Positions 1 through 8,634 are shown, counted from the stretch's first letter. The stretch is DNA of 64,000 nucleotides from Anaerocolumna chitinilytica (GCF_014218355.1 NZ_AP023368.1:5395501-5459500); one strand, 5' to 3'. A program made the numbers and translations. The notes: generated from the letters alone by a model not told the origin.

Positions 1-81
1 ATTCTGTTCTGCTTTGAATAATGCCAAAACTTTTATTGCATCAATTGCTTCTTTTTCATAAAATGACCCTCTCAAATACAT
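1..81 (-). CDS. Partial open frame leaving the left edge, product unknown
   Basis: Reading leftward from an ATG at 79-81 there are 27 uninterrupted codons up to the window edge. The frame is also open upstream of that ATG to about position 150, so the true start is uncertain. No clear ribosome site precedes the ATG and I recognise no family. It points away from the XRE repressor gene, and the ACGTAAG repeats lie between the two, so it could be the divergent gene of a phage-type control region. It could equally be a chance open frame or the remnant of a longer gene. Confidence 0.25.
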   Translation of the reverse strand, partial: MYLRGSFYEKEAIDAIKVLALFKAEQN

Positions 82-155
82 TTTTTCACATGGTTTAGTC
101 CAAGGTAATTGATATTTTCTTTTACGTCTGAATTTCTGAAAAGACGATTTATTCT

Positions 156-392
156 AACGTAATACGTAAGTTAAGGATAAACTACTCCCTTTGCAAGCTC
201 CGTTCCTTTGTTATATGTTAAAAAGTTGTATGAAGCTTTCCCAAATCATAAATCTATTCAAATCAGATAGCTTGCTGGTACTTCTTTCTTACTTATTACG
301 TAAGTTCATAATAACACGTTCTTTTTTTCTTGTCAATACGTATTACGTAAGTTTTTTAAAAATATTTTATATTTTATTGCTTAACACGTAAG
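156..392. promoter_or_regulatory. Cluster of ACGTAAG operator-like repeats
   Basis: The heptamer ACGTAAG occurs four times on the + strand at 164-170, 298-304, 345-351 and 386-392. Several copies sit in palindromic contexts: ACTTA-5-TAAGT at 291-305, ATACGTAT at 336-343 and TTACGTAA at 343-350. The last copy lies inside the spacer of the promoter at 377-405. Repeated palindromes in front of an XRE repressor gene are the usual arrangement for autoregulated phage or ICE repressors. That the downstream XRE protein binds them is inference. Confidence 0.7.
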
Positions 393-405
393 ATTGTGCT
401 ATAAT
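377..405 (+). promoter_or_regulatory. Sigma-A type promoter of the XRE/ImmA operon
   Basis: TTGCTT at 377-382 and a perfect TATAAT at 400-405 are separated by 17 bp. An ACGTAAG repeat fills the spacer, so a bound repressor would block RNA polymerase. Confidence 0.75.
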
Positions 406-458
406 AAGCTTATCAAACATCGGATAAGTTGTACAAACTATTAACAGGAGTTGAGTTT

Positions 459-782
459 ATGTCTAATTTGCAGGAAAGAATAAAAGAAAGAAGATCGAGC
501 TTGGGATTGACTTTGCTGGAAGTGGCGGACCAGTTAGGGATTAAGGAAGCCACTATGCAGCGCTATGAGAGCGGAGAGATTAAGAATATCAAGCATGAAA
601 CAGTAGTCAATCTGGCAAAGATATTCCATTGCTCGCCATCTTATCTCATGGGGTGGGAAGATAATATCGTTCCGACCGTTGCGGCCCATAAGGAAGACAA
701 TGAACATTGGACGGAAGAGGAACTTCACAAGATTGAAGAATATAAGAAGCTGCTTCTGGCAGCAAGGGCAGGAAAGCAGTAA
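459..782 (+). CDS. XRE-family (cI-like) transcriptional repressor
   Basis: 107-residue protein with one helix-turn-helix domain in its first 65 residues (motifs LTLLEVADQLGIKEATMQRYE and a SPSYLMGW end, as in phage cI/Xre repressors), then a short charged tail with no peptidase domain. The ATG at 459 is chosen because AGGAG at 446-450 precedes it by 8 nt; an in-frame TTG at 429 would add ten unlikely residues. It is followed 18 bp later by an ImmA-like gene, the standard repressor/anti-repressor-protease pair of integrative elements. It probably binds the ACGTAAG palindromes upstream and represses its own promoter. The DNA target is inferred. Confidence 0.85.
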   Translation: MSNLQERIKERRSSLGLTLLEVADQLGIKEATMQRYESGEIKNIKHETVVNLAKIFHCSPSYLMGWEDNIVPTVAAHKEDNEHWTEEELHKIEEYKKLLLAARAGKQ

Positions 783-800
783 CAGTAAGGGGAGATGTGA

Positions 801-1262
801 ATGACATACGAAGACTTACAGACAAAATATGATTATCTGTATATAAAAGAAATGAATCTTTATGAGGTAGAAGGTCTAAAGGGTCTATATGTTGACGGCT
901 GCATCGCGATAGACAAGAACCTCAGCACTGTTGAAAAGAGCTGTGTCCTGGCTGAAGAGATAGGGCATCATCTTACTACGGCAGGCGATATTCTTGATCA
1001 GTCTATAACTGCCAACAGAAAACAGGAATACCGCGCACGTCTTGCCGCTTACGATATTCAAATAGGTTTAGAAGGCATTATTCGTTCCTATGAAGCCGGC
1101 TGTAACAATCTTTATACCATGGCAGAGTATCTGGAAGTAACAGAAGACTATCTGCAGGAAGCACTTAGTGCTTATGAAAGTAAATATGGCATCTACGTTG
1201 CCTGCAGAAATTATATCATATATTTTTCACCCTGCCTCGGAGTCTTAAAGTGTTTTGAATAA
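801..1262 (+). CDS. ImmA/IrrE-like protein, partner of the XRE repressor
   Basis: 153 residues, start supported by AAGGGGAG six bases upstream. The motif AEEIGHHLTT at about residues 50-59 matches the zinc-peptidase helix of the ImmA/IrrE family, whose members cleave their cognate repressor. The usual HExxH reads EExxH here, so the first metal ligand His is Glu; from memory this variant is common in clostridial phage homologues. Conserved family features follow: a Y/N-rich middle and a tail with YIIYFSPCLGVL. It is translated from the same message as the repressor. Whether it is an active protease cannot be decided from sequence. Confidence 0.75.
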   Translation: MTYEDLQTKYDYLYIKEMNLYEVEGLKGLYVDGCIAIDKNLSTVEKSCVLAEEIGHHLTTAGDILDQSITANRKQEYRARLAAYDIQIGLEGIIRSYEAGCNNLYTMAEYLEVTEDYLQEALSAYESKYGIYVACRNYIIYFSPCLGVLKCFE

Positions 1263-1285
1263 GAAGGGAGCACCGATATGTTATT

Positions 1286-1353
1286 AAAAAAGAAGCAATC
1301 TGTATTTCTTTCACCATTAAATTGAGTAGCGAAGAAAACAGACTGCATCTTTT
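1286..1353. terminator. Bidirectional terminator between convergent genes
   Basis: An imperfect inverted repeat pairs 1286-1312 with 1331-1353 (about 20 of 23 positions), flanked by A-rich and T-rich runs on each side. It separates the rightward ImmA gene from the leftward acetyltransferase gene. A 15-codon frame with a ribosome site (1278-1325) overlaps the left arm and is probably not a gene. Confidence 0.7.
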
Positions 1354-1359
1354 CATATT

Positions 1360-1917
1360 CTATAGTTTTTTCCAATCATTCCTTACTATTCCATAGCACG
1401 CCAGATCACAAATTCCGGTATTATTTTTACCGCCTTGGCGTCTGATACCCTCAAAAATGAAACCGCACTTCTCCATAACCTTTCCGGACCCAGGGTTCTT
1501 CGTGTCATGCCTGGCCTCCAGCCGGCCTACCTCCACTTCAGCGAAAAAATAATCTCTGATTGCCGTAAGCGCTTCCGTCATAATGCCCTGTCCCCAGAAA
1601 TTCTTTCCAATGCAGTATCCAACTTCAACAGCATTGATATGTTCAAATATATGAACCGCCCCAATGCTTCCGATAGCTTCACCTATGCTTTTTAGTTCGA
1701 TGCACCATTGGTAGGTCCCAGGCGCTTTGGACTCCTCTTCCCACAATACAAGAAGTGCTCTGGTTGCTCTGGCACTCTCATGGGGTGGCCAAGTCAGGAA
1801 TTTTACCACTTCCCCATCACTTGCCCAGTTCTTATACATATTCTCTGCATCTGATACCCGGAAAGGTCTAAGCAGTAATCTTTTTGTTTCCAATACCTTT
1901 GTACCAATCAGTTTCAT
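1360..1917 (-). CDS. GNAT N-acetyltransferase, RimJ/RimL type
   Basis: 185 residues. The start LxTxRLLLRPF (residues 9-18), the GYCIGKNFWGQGIMTEAL segment (acetyl-CoA pyrophosphate loop, about residues 97-114) and a late MEKCGFIFEG motif are typical of the RimJ/RimL and ribosomal-protein/antibiotic acetyltransferase branch of GNAT enzymes. It would transfer an acetyl group from acetyl-CoA to an amine, substrate unknown. GGAGGT precedes the ATG. It is a single gene that converges on the phage-like pair, with no functional link to its neighbours evident. Confidence 0.85.
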   Translation of the reverse strand: MKLIGTKVLETKRLLLRPFRVSDAENMYKNWASDGEVVKFLTWPPHESARATRALLVLWEEESKAPGTYQWCIELKSIGEAIGSIGAVHIFEHINAVEVGYCIGKNFWGQGIMTEALTAIRDYFFAEVEVGRLEARHDTKNPGSGKVMEKCGFIFEGIRRQGGKNNTGICDLACYGIVRNDWKKL

Positions 1918-2039
1918 TATTACCTCCGCAATATTCTATTGAAGCTGCAAAGCCGCTAATTGGAAAGTGTATGAAACCTTCTTTATCCGGAATTTTTCCT
2001 GCATAACGGTCTTGTAATAACCATTATATTCCTTAGACG

Positions 2040-3350
2040 TCAGGATTTCAATTCTATCTCTATTACCGTATCTCTTTCATCGTAGAGTTTTGCATTTTCC
2101 AGCTCTACAAAGGCATCCTTTTTATGATCTTCCCCATTCCAGGGCCTTACCAGTCTTAATTCGGATCCATCTTCTAAGAATCGAACCTTTTTCACTTTCC
2201 CTTCAAGACCCGGGAAACGAAATGCTCCGACCCTCCTATCGTAAATATGGGCATATAACATATTCCCCCGTTGTGTGTATCTTCCCCACTCCGGTTTTTC
2301 CAGCTCGCTCTTTCCACAGCCGTATATGCTATCGGAGTTACCTTTCATCCACTCACCGACTTCTCTTAAGATGCCAATACTTTCTTTCGGGATTTCTCCC
2401 TTGGCATTAGGTCCCACATTAATCAGCATGTTTCCATTCTTGCTTACACATTCCACCAGCATATGAATGACATTTTCCACCGATTTATATTCCCAGGCTT
2501 TATTCCTTACATAACCCCAGTTCTCATTCAGAGTAAGGCACAGTTCCCAGGGAATCGACCTTCCAAGCACATCCAGAGCGTCTCCGTCCGGCATCATGCA
2601 CTCCGGTGATACAAAGTCTCCGGCATGTAAATCCGGCTCTTCCTTCCTTGCATCTCCTCCAAGTCGATTATCGATTACAATATCCGGCTGAAGCTCTCTC
2701 ATCATTGTGACTAATTCCTTCGCCTTCCAGGTCTCACCTGACATATGTTCAAACTCTGTGCCTTTTAACCTTTCATTGTCATACGAAAAGTCAAACCACA
2801 TGATATCAATCTTGCCGTAATTGGTAAGGAGTTCCCTGACCTGATTATGAAAATACTCCACATAGTTCTTCCAATTGTGCTCTGCTCCTTTAAAGCTCTC
2901 CTCATCTCTCATTGGATGCTGCCTGTCACCGTAATGAGGATAGTCCGGATGATGCCAGTCAAGAAGAGAATAATAGAATCCAATCTTAATGCCTTCTTCA
3001 CGAAAAGCCTCCACATATTCTCTTACCAGATCTCTCTTGCATTTGGTATTAGTGCTCTTATAATCCGTATAAGCTGAATCAAACAAGCAGAAACCGTCAT
3101 GATGCTTGGTAGTAAGCACTGCATATTTCATTCCGGCTTCTTTGGCAAGCTTCGCCCACTCTTTGGGATTATATCTTACCGGGTTAAATTCTTCAAAGTA
3201 GCTGTCATAATCCTCTGCTGTGATTTTCTCGTTACTTTTTACCCATTCTCCTCTGGCAGGAATTGCATACAGTCCCCAATGTATAAACATCCCAAACCTT
3301 GCTTCCAAAAACCATTCTGTCCTTTTTGCCCTTTCTTCAAACAATCCCAT
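2040..3350 (-). CDS. Alpha-L-fucosidase, glycoside hydrolase family 29
   Basis: 436 residues spanning the full GH29 barrel. Diagnostic segments are RFGMFIHWGLYAIP near the N-terminus, the LTTKHHDGFCLFDS motif around residue 80-93 and KIDIMWFDFSYDN, whose Asp is the expected catalytic nucleophile. There is no signal peptide, so it probably acts inside the cell on imported fucosylated oligosaccharides, releasing L-fucose. Gram-positive GH29 enzymes often carry extra C-terminal binding modules; here only a short beta domain follows the barrel. A divergent AraC regulator starts 150 bp away and probably controls it. The linkage it prefers is unknown. Confidence 0.9.
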   Translation of the reverse strand: MGLFEERAKRTEWFLEARFGMFIHWGLYAIPARGEWVKSNEKITAEDYDSYFEEFNPVRYNPKEWAKLAKEAGMKYAVLTTKHHDGFCLFDSAYTDYKSTNTKCKRDLVREYVEAFREEGIKIGFYYSLLDWHHPDYPHYGDRQHPMRDEESFKGAEHNWKNYVEYFHNQVRELLTNYGKIDIMWFDFSYDNERLKGTEFEHMSGETWKAKELVTMMRELQPDIVIDNRLGGDARKEEPDLHAGDFVSPECMMPDGDALDVLGRSIPWELCLTLNENWGYVRNKAWEYKSVENVIHMLVECVSKNGNMLINVGPNAKGEIPKESIGILREVGEWMKGNSDSIYGCGKSELEKPEWGRYTQRGNMLYAHIYDRRVGAFRFPGLEGKVKKVRFLEDGSELRLVRPWNGEDHKKDAFVELENAKLYDERDTVIEIELKS

Positions 3351-3403
3351 ACACAGATCTCCTTCTCTTTTTTCTATATTTTTACCAACTCATATAATCC
3401 TTC

Positions 3404-3433
3404 TTGACAAGGTCAGTTTATCATTACTATACT
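3404..3433 (+). promoter_or_regulatory. Promoter of the AraC regulator gene
   Basis: TTGACA at 3404-3409 and TATACT at 3428-3433 with an 18-bp spacer, in the divergent region between the fucosidase and AraC genes. Confidence 0.6.
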
Positions 3434-3500
3434 ATTTATGTAATGCAAAATACAAACGAAAACTTGAAAAAAATTAACCTGTATGAAGAGAGGTATTTCC

Positions 3501-4322
3501 ATGGACACATCCTGCATAAGCTCTTTATCCAATTTATCCATTGATTACTACTACGGTGGATATTCTCATCTGGGAAGGTCCTGGAAGGACTATGATGTTA
3601 TATGCCCTTTTTGTAAAATCTACTATATCATAGAAGGAGAATGCGAAATTAAAATAAAAGGAACGCCTTATATGGGAAAACGCGGGCGCATGTTCTTCCT
3701 CCCTTCCCAGGTAAAGCATTCCTTCTATCATATCAATGATAATTTTATTACAAAATATTGGATTCATTTTGATATCAAATCCAACGAGGGCAATCTCTTA
3801 AAGCACCTTAACCTGCCTTTTTATATTGATGTAGCTGAGGACAGCGGCATTGTACATAATTTTTTGGATATCTTCCAATATTCCAAAGACAATTCCCTCT
3901 CATCTATTCTCCGGCTAAAAGCTGCCATACTCTCCTTATTCTCCGATTATATCGAAGCTTCCGGTTTAATTCCGAAAGCCTTTTATCCGGAGAATAATTC
4001 CGATTTTAATGGAATTATAGCCTATATCAATAACAATCTGGAGAAAAAAATAACCTTGGAAGATTTGGCAGCCAGAATGCATATGCATCCGAACTATTTT
4101 ATCCGCCTGTTTAAGAGTAAAATGGGCACTACTCCGCTAAATTACATCAATACCCTTAAGACCGAGCGGGCAAAGTCTCTTCTGGAAAACACCATGCTCC
4201 CCGTCTCTGAAGTCATGCTGCAGGTGGGCTGTGAAGATTTAAGCTCCTTTTCAAATTTTTTTAAGCATTATACCGGTTATAATCCTCAGAGCTTTCGAAA
4301 GAGCTTTGGCTTGAAGCCTTAA
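3501..4322 (+). CDS. AraC-family regulator with cupin-like sensor domain
   Basis: 273 residues. The N-terminal half (to about 150) resembles the AraC arabinose-binding/cupin fold, with a motif like FLPSQVKHSFYH; the last 100 residues hold two helix-turn-helix motifs (LEDLAARMHMHPNYFIRLF and a SFSNFFKHYTGYNPQSFR signature). The ATG at 3501 is preferred over the one at 3483 because GAAGAGAGG lies seven bases before it. Being divergent from the fucosidase gene, it most likely activates that gene in response to a fucose-containing or released sugar. The ligand is inferred from context only. Confidence 0.85.
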   Translation: MDTSCISSLSNLSIDYYYGGYSHLGRSWKDYDVICPFCKIYYIIEGECEIKIKGTPYMGKRGRMFFLPSQVKHSFYHINDNFITKYWIHFDIKSNEGNLLKHLNLPFYIDVAEDSGIVHNFLDIFQYSKDNSLSSILRLKAAILSLFSDYIEASGLIPKAFYPENNSDFNGIIAYINNNLEKKITLEDLAARMHMHPNYFIRLFKSKMGTTPLNYINTLKTERAKSLLENTMLPVSEVMLQVGCEDLSSFSNFFKHYTGYNPQSFRKSFGLKP

Positions 4323-4374
4323 TCCGGTTATCTATGGATTCTGAATTCGATTATTGTATATACTTTGGTATTTA

Positions 4375-5175
4375 CTATAAATAATGTGCTTTCTCTATGG
4401 TTTTATCCAGGTCTTGAAAAAGCTCTGAATAACGAAGATTCTTTCCGGTGATTCTTGTACATGCCGCATACATGCTGACAGGAATCTCTTCCTCATTGTA
4501 TGTAACTGTTTGCCCGTTGCAGGCCAGAATTCTCTCTATCAGTTCTTTTGCTGCTCTCTCCTCCTGCAGATTTGTAACAAGAGCGAACTCATCTCCGCCT
4601 ATGCGGAACAACAGACAGCTATCATCTGAGAGGGTTTCAATCCTTCGAAGACACTCTACAATTGCCTTGTCACCGCCACCATGGCCGTACTCTCTGTTAA
4701 TATCCATCATATGAACCATGTCAAAACATATAATATAACTGTCATTTCTGCTGCTTAGTAAATCATAGAGCTCAGAAATATCAACTTTTCTCCTGCTCAT
4801 TCGCATTCCTCCGTCATATTCGAATTGTATTCTGGGAAATATCCCAGCAAAACGCCATTGCTTCTTAAAGGCAGAGGGCGTAATTCCCCAAACTTTGAAG
4901 AACCCCCTTGTAAAAACCTCAGGAGAATTATACTGGTATTTGAGAGCAATGTCGGTTATGGTAAGGCTGCCCTCAAGTATATCCTTTGCGGCATGGGTAA
5001 TCCTTCTTTTCTGGATATATTCCTTTAAACCCATATGAAAGGCATAACCAAACAGCTTTTTCAGTCCGGATAGAGAAGAATGGCAGGCCTTTGCCACATC
5101 CTCTAAGGTAAACTCATTGCAAAGATTTTCTTCAATATAATTAATTGCCTCCGTAAGTAAATAGAAGTTCTTCAA
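4375..5175 (-). CDS. AraC DNA-binding domain fused to a GGDEF domain
   Basis: 266 residues with an unusual order. Residues 1-105 are a complete AraC double helix-turn-helix (FTLEDVAKACHSSLSGLKKLF, then a TPSAFKKQWR end); residues about 130-266 are a GGDEF domain with FDMVHMMDINREYGH and RIGGDEFALV. The metal-binding Asp and the GGDEF loop are intact, so diguanylate cyclase activity is possible. No RxxD inhibitory site precedes the loop. GGDEF domains usually sit behind sensor domains, not behind a DNA-binding domain. Translation seems to begin at TTG, with CAGGTGA six bases upstream. It may link nucleotide synthesis or binding to transcription; target genes are unknown. Confidence 0.85.
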   Translation of the reverse strand: MKNFYLLTEAINYIEENLCNEFTLEDVAKACHSSLSGLKKLFGYAFHMGLKEYIQKRRITHAAKDILEGSLTITDIALKYQYNSPEVFTRGFFKVWGITPSAFKKQWRFAGIFPRIQFEYDGGMRMSRRKVDISELYDLLSSRNDSYIICFDMVHMMDINREYGHGGGDKAIVECLRRIETLSDDSCLLFRIGGDEFALVTNLQEERAAKELIERILACNGQTVTYNEEEIPVSMYAACTRITGKNLRYSELFQDLDKTIEKAHYL

Positions 5176-5278
5176 GGTATCACCTGCCCTAATTATTCTT
5201 GATTATAACGGTACCGTATACTAACATCCTAACACAAGTGTAAGAATATTACTTGATTATTTGTATCCATATACATAC

Positions 5279-5323
5279 AAAAAGGGCTGCCGCTTTCGTG
5301 TTTAATACCGTGAAGCGGCAGCC
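5279..5323 (-). terminator. Intrinsic terminator of the secreted-protein gene
   Basis: Perfect 11-bp stem: GGCTGCCGCTT at 5285-5295 with AAGCGGCAGCC at 5313-5323, and a run of five T on the minus strand (5279-5283). Confidence 0.85.
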
Positions 5324-5340
5324 TTAACTTCCTGTATTTC

Positions 5341-6195
5341 TTAACCCCAGGCGGGTTGTTCCGCAAAGAGGCCTTCCTGATCAGATAAAATCCAGCCTTT
5401 ACTTCCCTTGCTGTTAATTGTCCGGAAGTATACCTTACCGCTCTTTGCCAGATACATCTTATCAAAGGTAACGATATCTCCCTTTTTCACCTTATATACC
5501 GCAGTCTTTGAGCCTGCTTTCTCATAGACTGTAAATGCTTTTACTGTCTTATATTTATACTCTTTCGAAAACTTAAACAAATCATAGGTGCTTGAGGGTA
5601 TTATCGATATCTCCCCGTCTTCCATACGGAAGGAAACGTAGCAGAGGTAACAGCCTATTGCCGGGGAATAGATTGGTGTATCAAGTAAAGCGGTAAAATT
5701 ACCCTTTCCGTCTGTTTTTTCAATAGAATAACGATAAGTACTATATTTCTTTGTCAGCTTATTGATTTCAAAGGGTACATTGTGAATGAACTTTTTACCA
5801 TCAAATTGTACAAAGAAAGCATTCTTCACACCATCCGATTCTAATACCGCATGAATGAAGAGATCCAGATGGTTATCATTGGCATCCAAGTCCAGTACAT
5901 ATACCCTGTAGAGCAGTCCGTCACTGGTTTTTGTAAGGCAAAGTTTTTTATCAATATATAACTTTAGTGTCGCTTCATGTTTTTCATCATTTTCCGTTAC
6001 CTGATACCGGAGTGTTTCCACTTTTCCGTCACCGTTTAAATCATATTGGTAATCGGTTTTCTGATCTAAGGCCTTAACTCCCTCCAGCTTACTGCCCTCA
6101 GCAGCGGAATATTCCCCTGATTTTAACAAAAGTGCAGCAGCCAGGATGCTAAAAAACAAAAAGGTTTTAATATAAGATGTTACGTAGTTTTTCAT
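5341..6195 (-). CDS. Secreted protein with SH3-like C-terminus, function unknown
   Basis: 284 residues. Residues 1-32 form a signal peptide (basic start, hydrophobic core, YSAAEG cleavage region; no lipobox Cys). A short DLNGDGKVE segment near residue 53 looks like a calcium-binding or FG-GAP-type loop, which suggests a beta-propeller-like middle. The last 70 residues (TVYEKAG...GDIVTF...FRTINSKGSKGWI) resemble a bacterial SH3b repeat that would bind cell wall. GGTGAGGAG precedes the start. It is monocistronic with its own terminator. No enzyme motif was seen. Confidence 0.6.
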   Translation of the reverse strand: MKNYVTSYIKTFLFFSILAAALLLKSGEYSAAEGSKLEGVKALDQKTDYQYDLNGDGKVETLRYQVTENDEKHEATLKLYIDKKLCLTKTSDGLLYRVYVLDLDANDNHLDLFIHAVLESDGVKNAFFVQFDGKKFIHNVPFEINKLTKKYSTYRYSIEKTDGKGNFTALLDTPIYSPAIGCYLCYVSFRMEDGEISIIPSSTYDLFKFSKEYKYKTVKAFTVYEKAGSKTAVYKVKKGDIVTFDKMYLAKSGKVYFRTINSKGSKGWILSDQEGLFAEQPAWG

Positions 6196-6424
6196 ATCAC
6201 ATTACTCCTCACCGATTTATTTAATATTATTATAAATATCCTCTTCTTGGATTTCAAGAAAATATGTAAATTAATAAAATCTATTTACAATGTTCTATTT
6301 TAGACATCTCCATATAATAAAGCCTTAAATAATTGTAAATATTTTCTATCAAATATAGATATTGTATGTTATAATCATACCAATTGCTACTATTAAGAAA
6401 TCTCTGTGAAAGCCGGTCCTGTCT

Positions 6425-8053
6425 ATGGAAAATCAAAATAGAAAAAATAATTTTGTCCGGCAGGCCGGAGTTCTTGCTATAGCCGGAATTATTTCCCGTA
6501 TTATAGGGATTTTATATAAGAGCCCTTTGATTGCATTAATTGGAGTGGAAGGTATCGCTTACTATAACTATGCGGGAAATGTCTATCTGATTATGCTGTT
6601 AATATCCTCCTATAGCATCCCCTCTGCTGTTTCGAAAGAAATAGCAAAAAAGCTGATAATTCACGAAAATAAAAATGCCCAGCGGATATTTTATTGTTCC
6701 CTTCTTTATGTCTTAATCGTCGGCGGAATTTTCAGTGCTTTTACTTATTTTGGCGCAGGTCTTTTCGTGGAGAACAATTCCGTACTTGTTCTTCGCCTCC
6801 TCGCTCCTGCCATTTTTTTATCCGGCTTCTTAGGAGTGTTTCGAGGATATTTTCAAGGACATAATGATATGGTTCACTCCTCTCTTTCCCAGATATTAGA
6901 ACAAATATTTAATGCGGTCTTCAGTCTTTTGGCAGCCGGATTTTTTATAAAATCTGTCTCACAGGCTGATACTACGAAAAGGGCAGTTTATGGTGCTATG
7001 GGAAGTGCACTAGGCACTGCTGCCGGGGTTTTATTTGGCCTTATCTTCATGGTGCTGATATATTTGTCCGGTAGAAAGCCCAGAAGAAATTCATATCTTA
7101 ATAGTTCCGAGAAACAACCGGAGCCTTATGCCAAGATTATTAGGAATATTTTCTTTTATATTACACCATTTATTATCAGTACCTGCATTTATAACATGAC
7201 CGCTATTTTTAACCAGACACTTTACACAAAGATATTAATTTATGGCAAAGGGATATCCGCAGATACCGTATCTGCCGGATATGGTATCTATTCCGGAGAA
7301 GCAATTATATTCACCACTATACCGATTGCCATAGCCTCCTCTATCTCCTCTGCTATGTTACCGGATATCGCAGGTGCTTTTTCCCTGGGAAATATCAAAG
7401 AAACCAAACGAAGAGTTGATATGGCCATTCGATTTGCCATGTTAATATGTATTCCCGCTGCCGTAGGTCTCTTCGTATTATCAAAACCGATAATATATGC
7501 TATGTTCCCATTAAAGTCCACCCTTAAAGAAGCCTCCGATTTATTGCGTTGCCTTAGCATCACCTCCATTCTATATGGTCTGTCTACCATTTCAAACGGT
7601 GTTCTGCAAGGTATCGGGAAATTGAAGATTACAACGAAAAATGCCCTGCTATCCTTATTTATTCAGACCGCTGTACTGGCAGTACTATTATCTTATACCG
7701 GATTGAACTTATATGCTCTTGTTATTGCAGCGATTATTCATTCCTTCCTGATGTGCGTTTTAAACGCAAGCTCCATGACTAACTGTCTGAAGTTTGAGAT
7801 GGATCTTAAGAAAAGCTTTGTAATTCCTCTGACAGCTGCAGTATTTATGGGAATCCTGGCAGGTTTTCTGTATGATTTTCTCCACAGCACCTGCCACAGT
7901 AACATCCTGTCCCTTATACTGACAATAACCGTATCCGCTGTGGTTTACTTTGTTGCGGTTATCTGGCTTGGGGGTATCAGTGAGAGCGAAATAACTGCCC
8001 TTCCCCAGGGAAAAATCCTTGCTGCTATTGCAAAATGGCTGAAATTATTTTAA
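6425..8053 (+). CDS. SpoVB/MurJ-type polysaccharide (lipid-linked) flippase
   Basis: 542 residues with about 14 hydrophobic segments. The opening FVRQAGVLAIAGIISRIIGILYK and the QGHNDMVHSSLSQILEQ segment are hallmarks of the SpoVB branch of the MOP exporter superfamily, which flips lipid-linked cell-wall or spore-cortex precursors across the membrane. The length fits this family. There is no strong ribosome site before 6425, but the alignment of the N-terminus supports this start. It is followed 60 bp later by a separately promoted marR gene. Several SpoVB paralogues are usual in Clostridia, so a precise role cannot be assigned. Confidence 0.85.
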   Translation: MENQNRKNNFVRQAGVLAIAGIISRIIGILYKSPLIALIGVEGIAYYNYAGNVYLIMLLISSYSIPSAVSKEIAKKLIIHENKNAQRIFYCSLLYVLIVGGIFSAFTYFGAGLFVENNSVLVLRLLAPAIFLSGFLGVFRGYFQGHNDMVHSSLSQILEQIFNAVFSLLAAGFFIKSVSQADTTKRAVYGAMGSALGTAAGVLFGLIFMVLIYLSGRKPRRNSYLNSSEKQPEPYAKIIRNIFFYITPFIISTCIYNMTAIFNQTLYTKILIYGKGISADTVSAGYGIYSGEAIIFTTIPIAIASSISSAMLPDIAGAFSLGNIKETKRRVDMAIRFAMLICIPAAVGLFVLSKPIIYAMFPLKSTLKEASDLLRCLSITSILYGLSTISNGVLQGIGKLKITTKNALLSLFIQTAVLAVLLSYTGLNLYALVIAAIIHSFLMCVLNASSMTNCLKFEMDLKKSFVIPLTAAVFMGILAGFLYDFLHSTCHSNILSLILTITVSAVVYFVAVIWLGGISESEITALPQGKILAAIAKWLKLF

Positions 8054-8055
8054 TA

Positions 8056-8085
8056 TTGTTGAAATAGAAACAAATTCCCTATAAT
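8056..8085 (+). promoter_or_regulatory. marR promoter with overlapping operator
   Basis: TATAAT at 8080-8085 with TTGTTG at 8056-8061 (18-bp spacer). The -35 lies inside an 18-bp site TTGTTGAAATAGAAACAA (8056-8073) that matches two sites in front of the downstream MFS gene, implying autoregulation. Confidence 0.7.
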
Positions 8086-8113
8086 AATTTTTGCTATAAA
8101 GTGAGAGGATATT

Positions 8114-8617
8114 ATGAGCAAAGAAGAACAACCCATGAACAAAGAAGAACAGGTCTTAATGAATTTCAGAGACATCTATAACAAGATGGCTTGGCTTAAT
8201 AAATTAAAGATGGAAGTAAGTCTGAAGGGGTTTAAGTCCTCTGAGGTACACTACATCGAATGTATCGGAAAAAATGAAGATTCTAATGTAACAAAACTTG
8301 CAGAGTCTCTTTATATGACCAGAGGCGCTATAAGCAAAATGACCAAGAAGCTGGAGAAGAAGGGTATCATTGAAAGTTATCAGAAGCCGGATAATAAAAA
8401 AGAAATCTATTTTCGTCTGACGGAACAGGGTAAAAAAGTTTTCCATATCCATGAGAAATTACACCAGGAATTCAGGGATCGGGATAAAGTCGTATTTGAC
8501 CAGATAACCGACCAACAATTTGACCAGGTACTTCGCTTTGCAGAAAGATACAGCAGTCACCTGGATGCAGAAATAAAGAAGCTGGATATGAATAATGAAA
8601 CGCAAGACATGGAATAA
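8114..8617 (+). CDS. MarR-family transcriptional regulator
   Basis: 167 residues with the winged helix-turn-helix of MarR proteins: TKLAESLYMTRGAISKMTKKLEKKGII (DNA-recognition helix, about residues 63-89) and the wing KPDNKKEIYFRLTEQGKKV. AGAGGA lies six bases before the start. The gene is followed by its own terminator and then by an MFS efflux gene. Three near-identical TTGTT-8-AACAA sites, one at its own promoter and two at the MFS promoter, indicate that it represses both and is released by a small molecule exported by the pump. The inducer is unknown. Confidence 0.9.
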   Translation: MSKEEQPMNKEEQVLMNFRDIYNKMAWLNKLKMEVSLKGFKSSEVHYIECIGKNEDSNVTKLAESLYMTRGAISKMTKKLEKKGIIESYQKPDNKKEIYFRLTEQGKKVFHIHEKLHQEFRDRDKVVFDQITDQQFDQVLRFAERYSSHLDAEIKKLDMNNETQDME

Positions 8618-8634
8618 TCAAGTCAAACTGCAGG

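Noticed and set aside
191..391. 66-codon frame across the ACGTAAG repeats
   Set aside because: It runs through the operators and promoter, has no ribosome site and is low in complexity (Leu/Phe/Ile/Ser-rich).
1278..1325. 15-codon frame with AAGGGAG ribosome site after the ImmA gene
   Set aside because: It overlaps the left arm of the terminator hairpin and is too short to judge; possibly the start of a deleted third gene.
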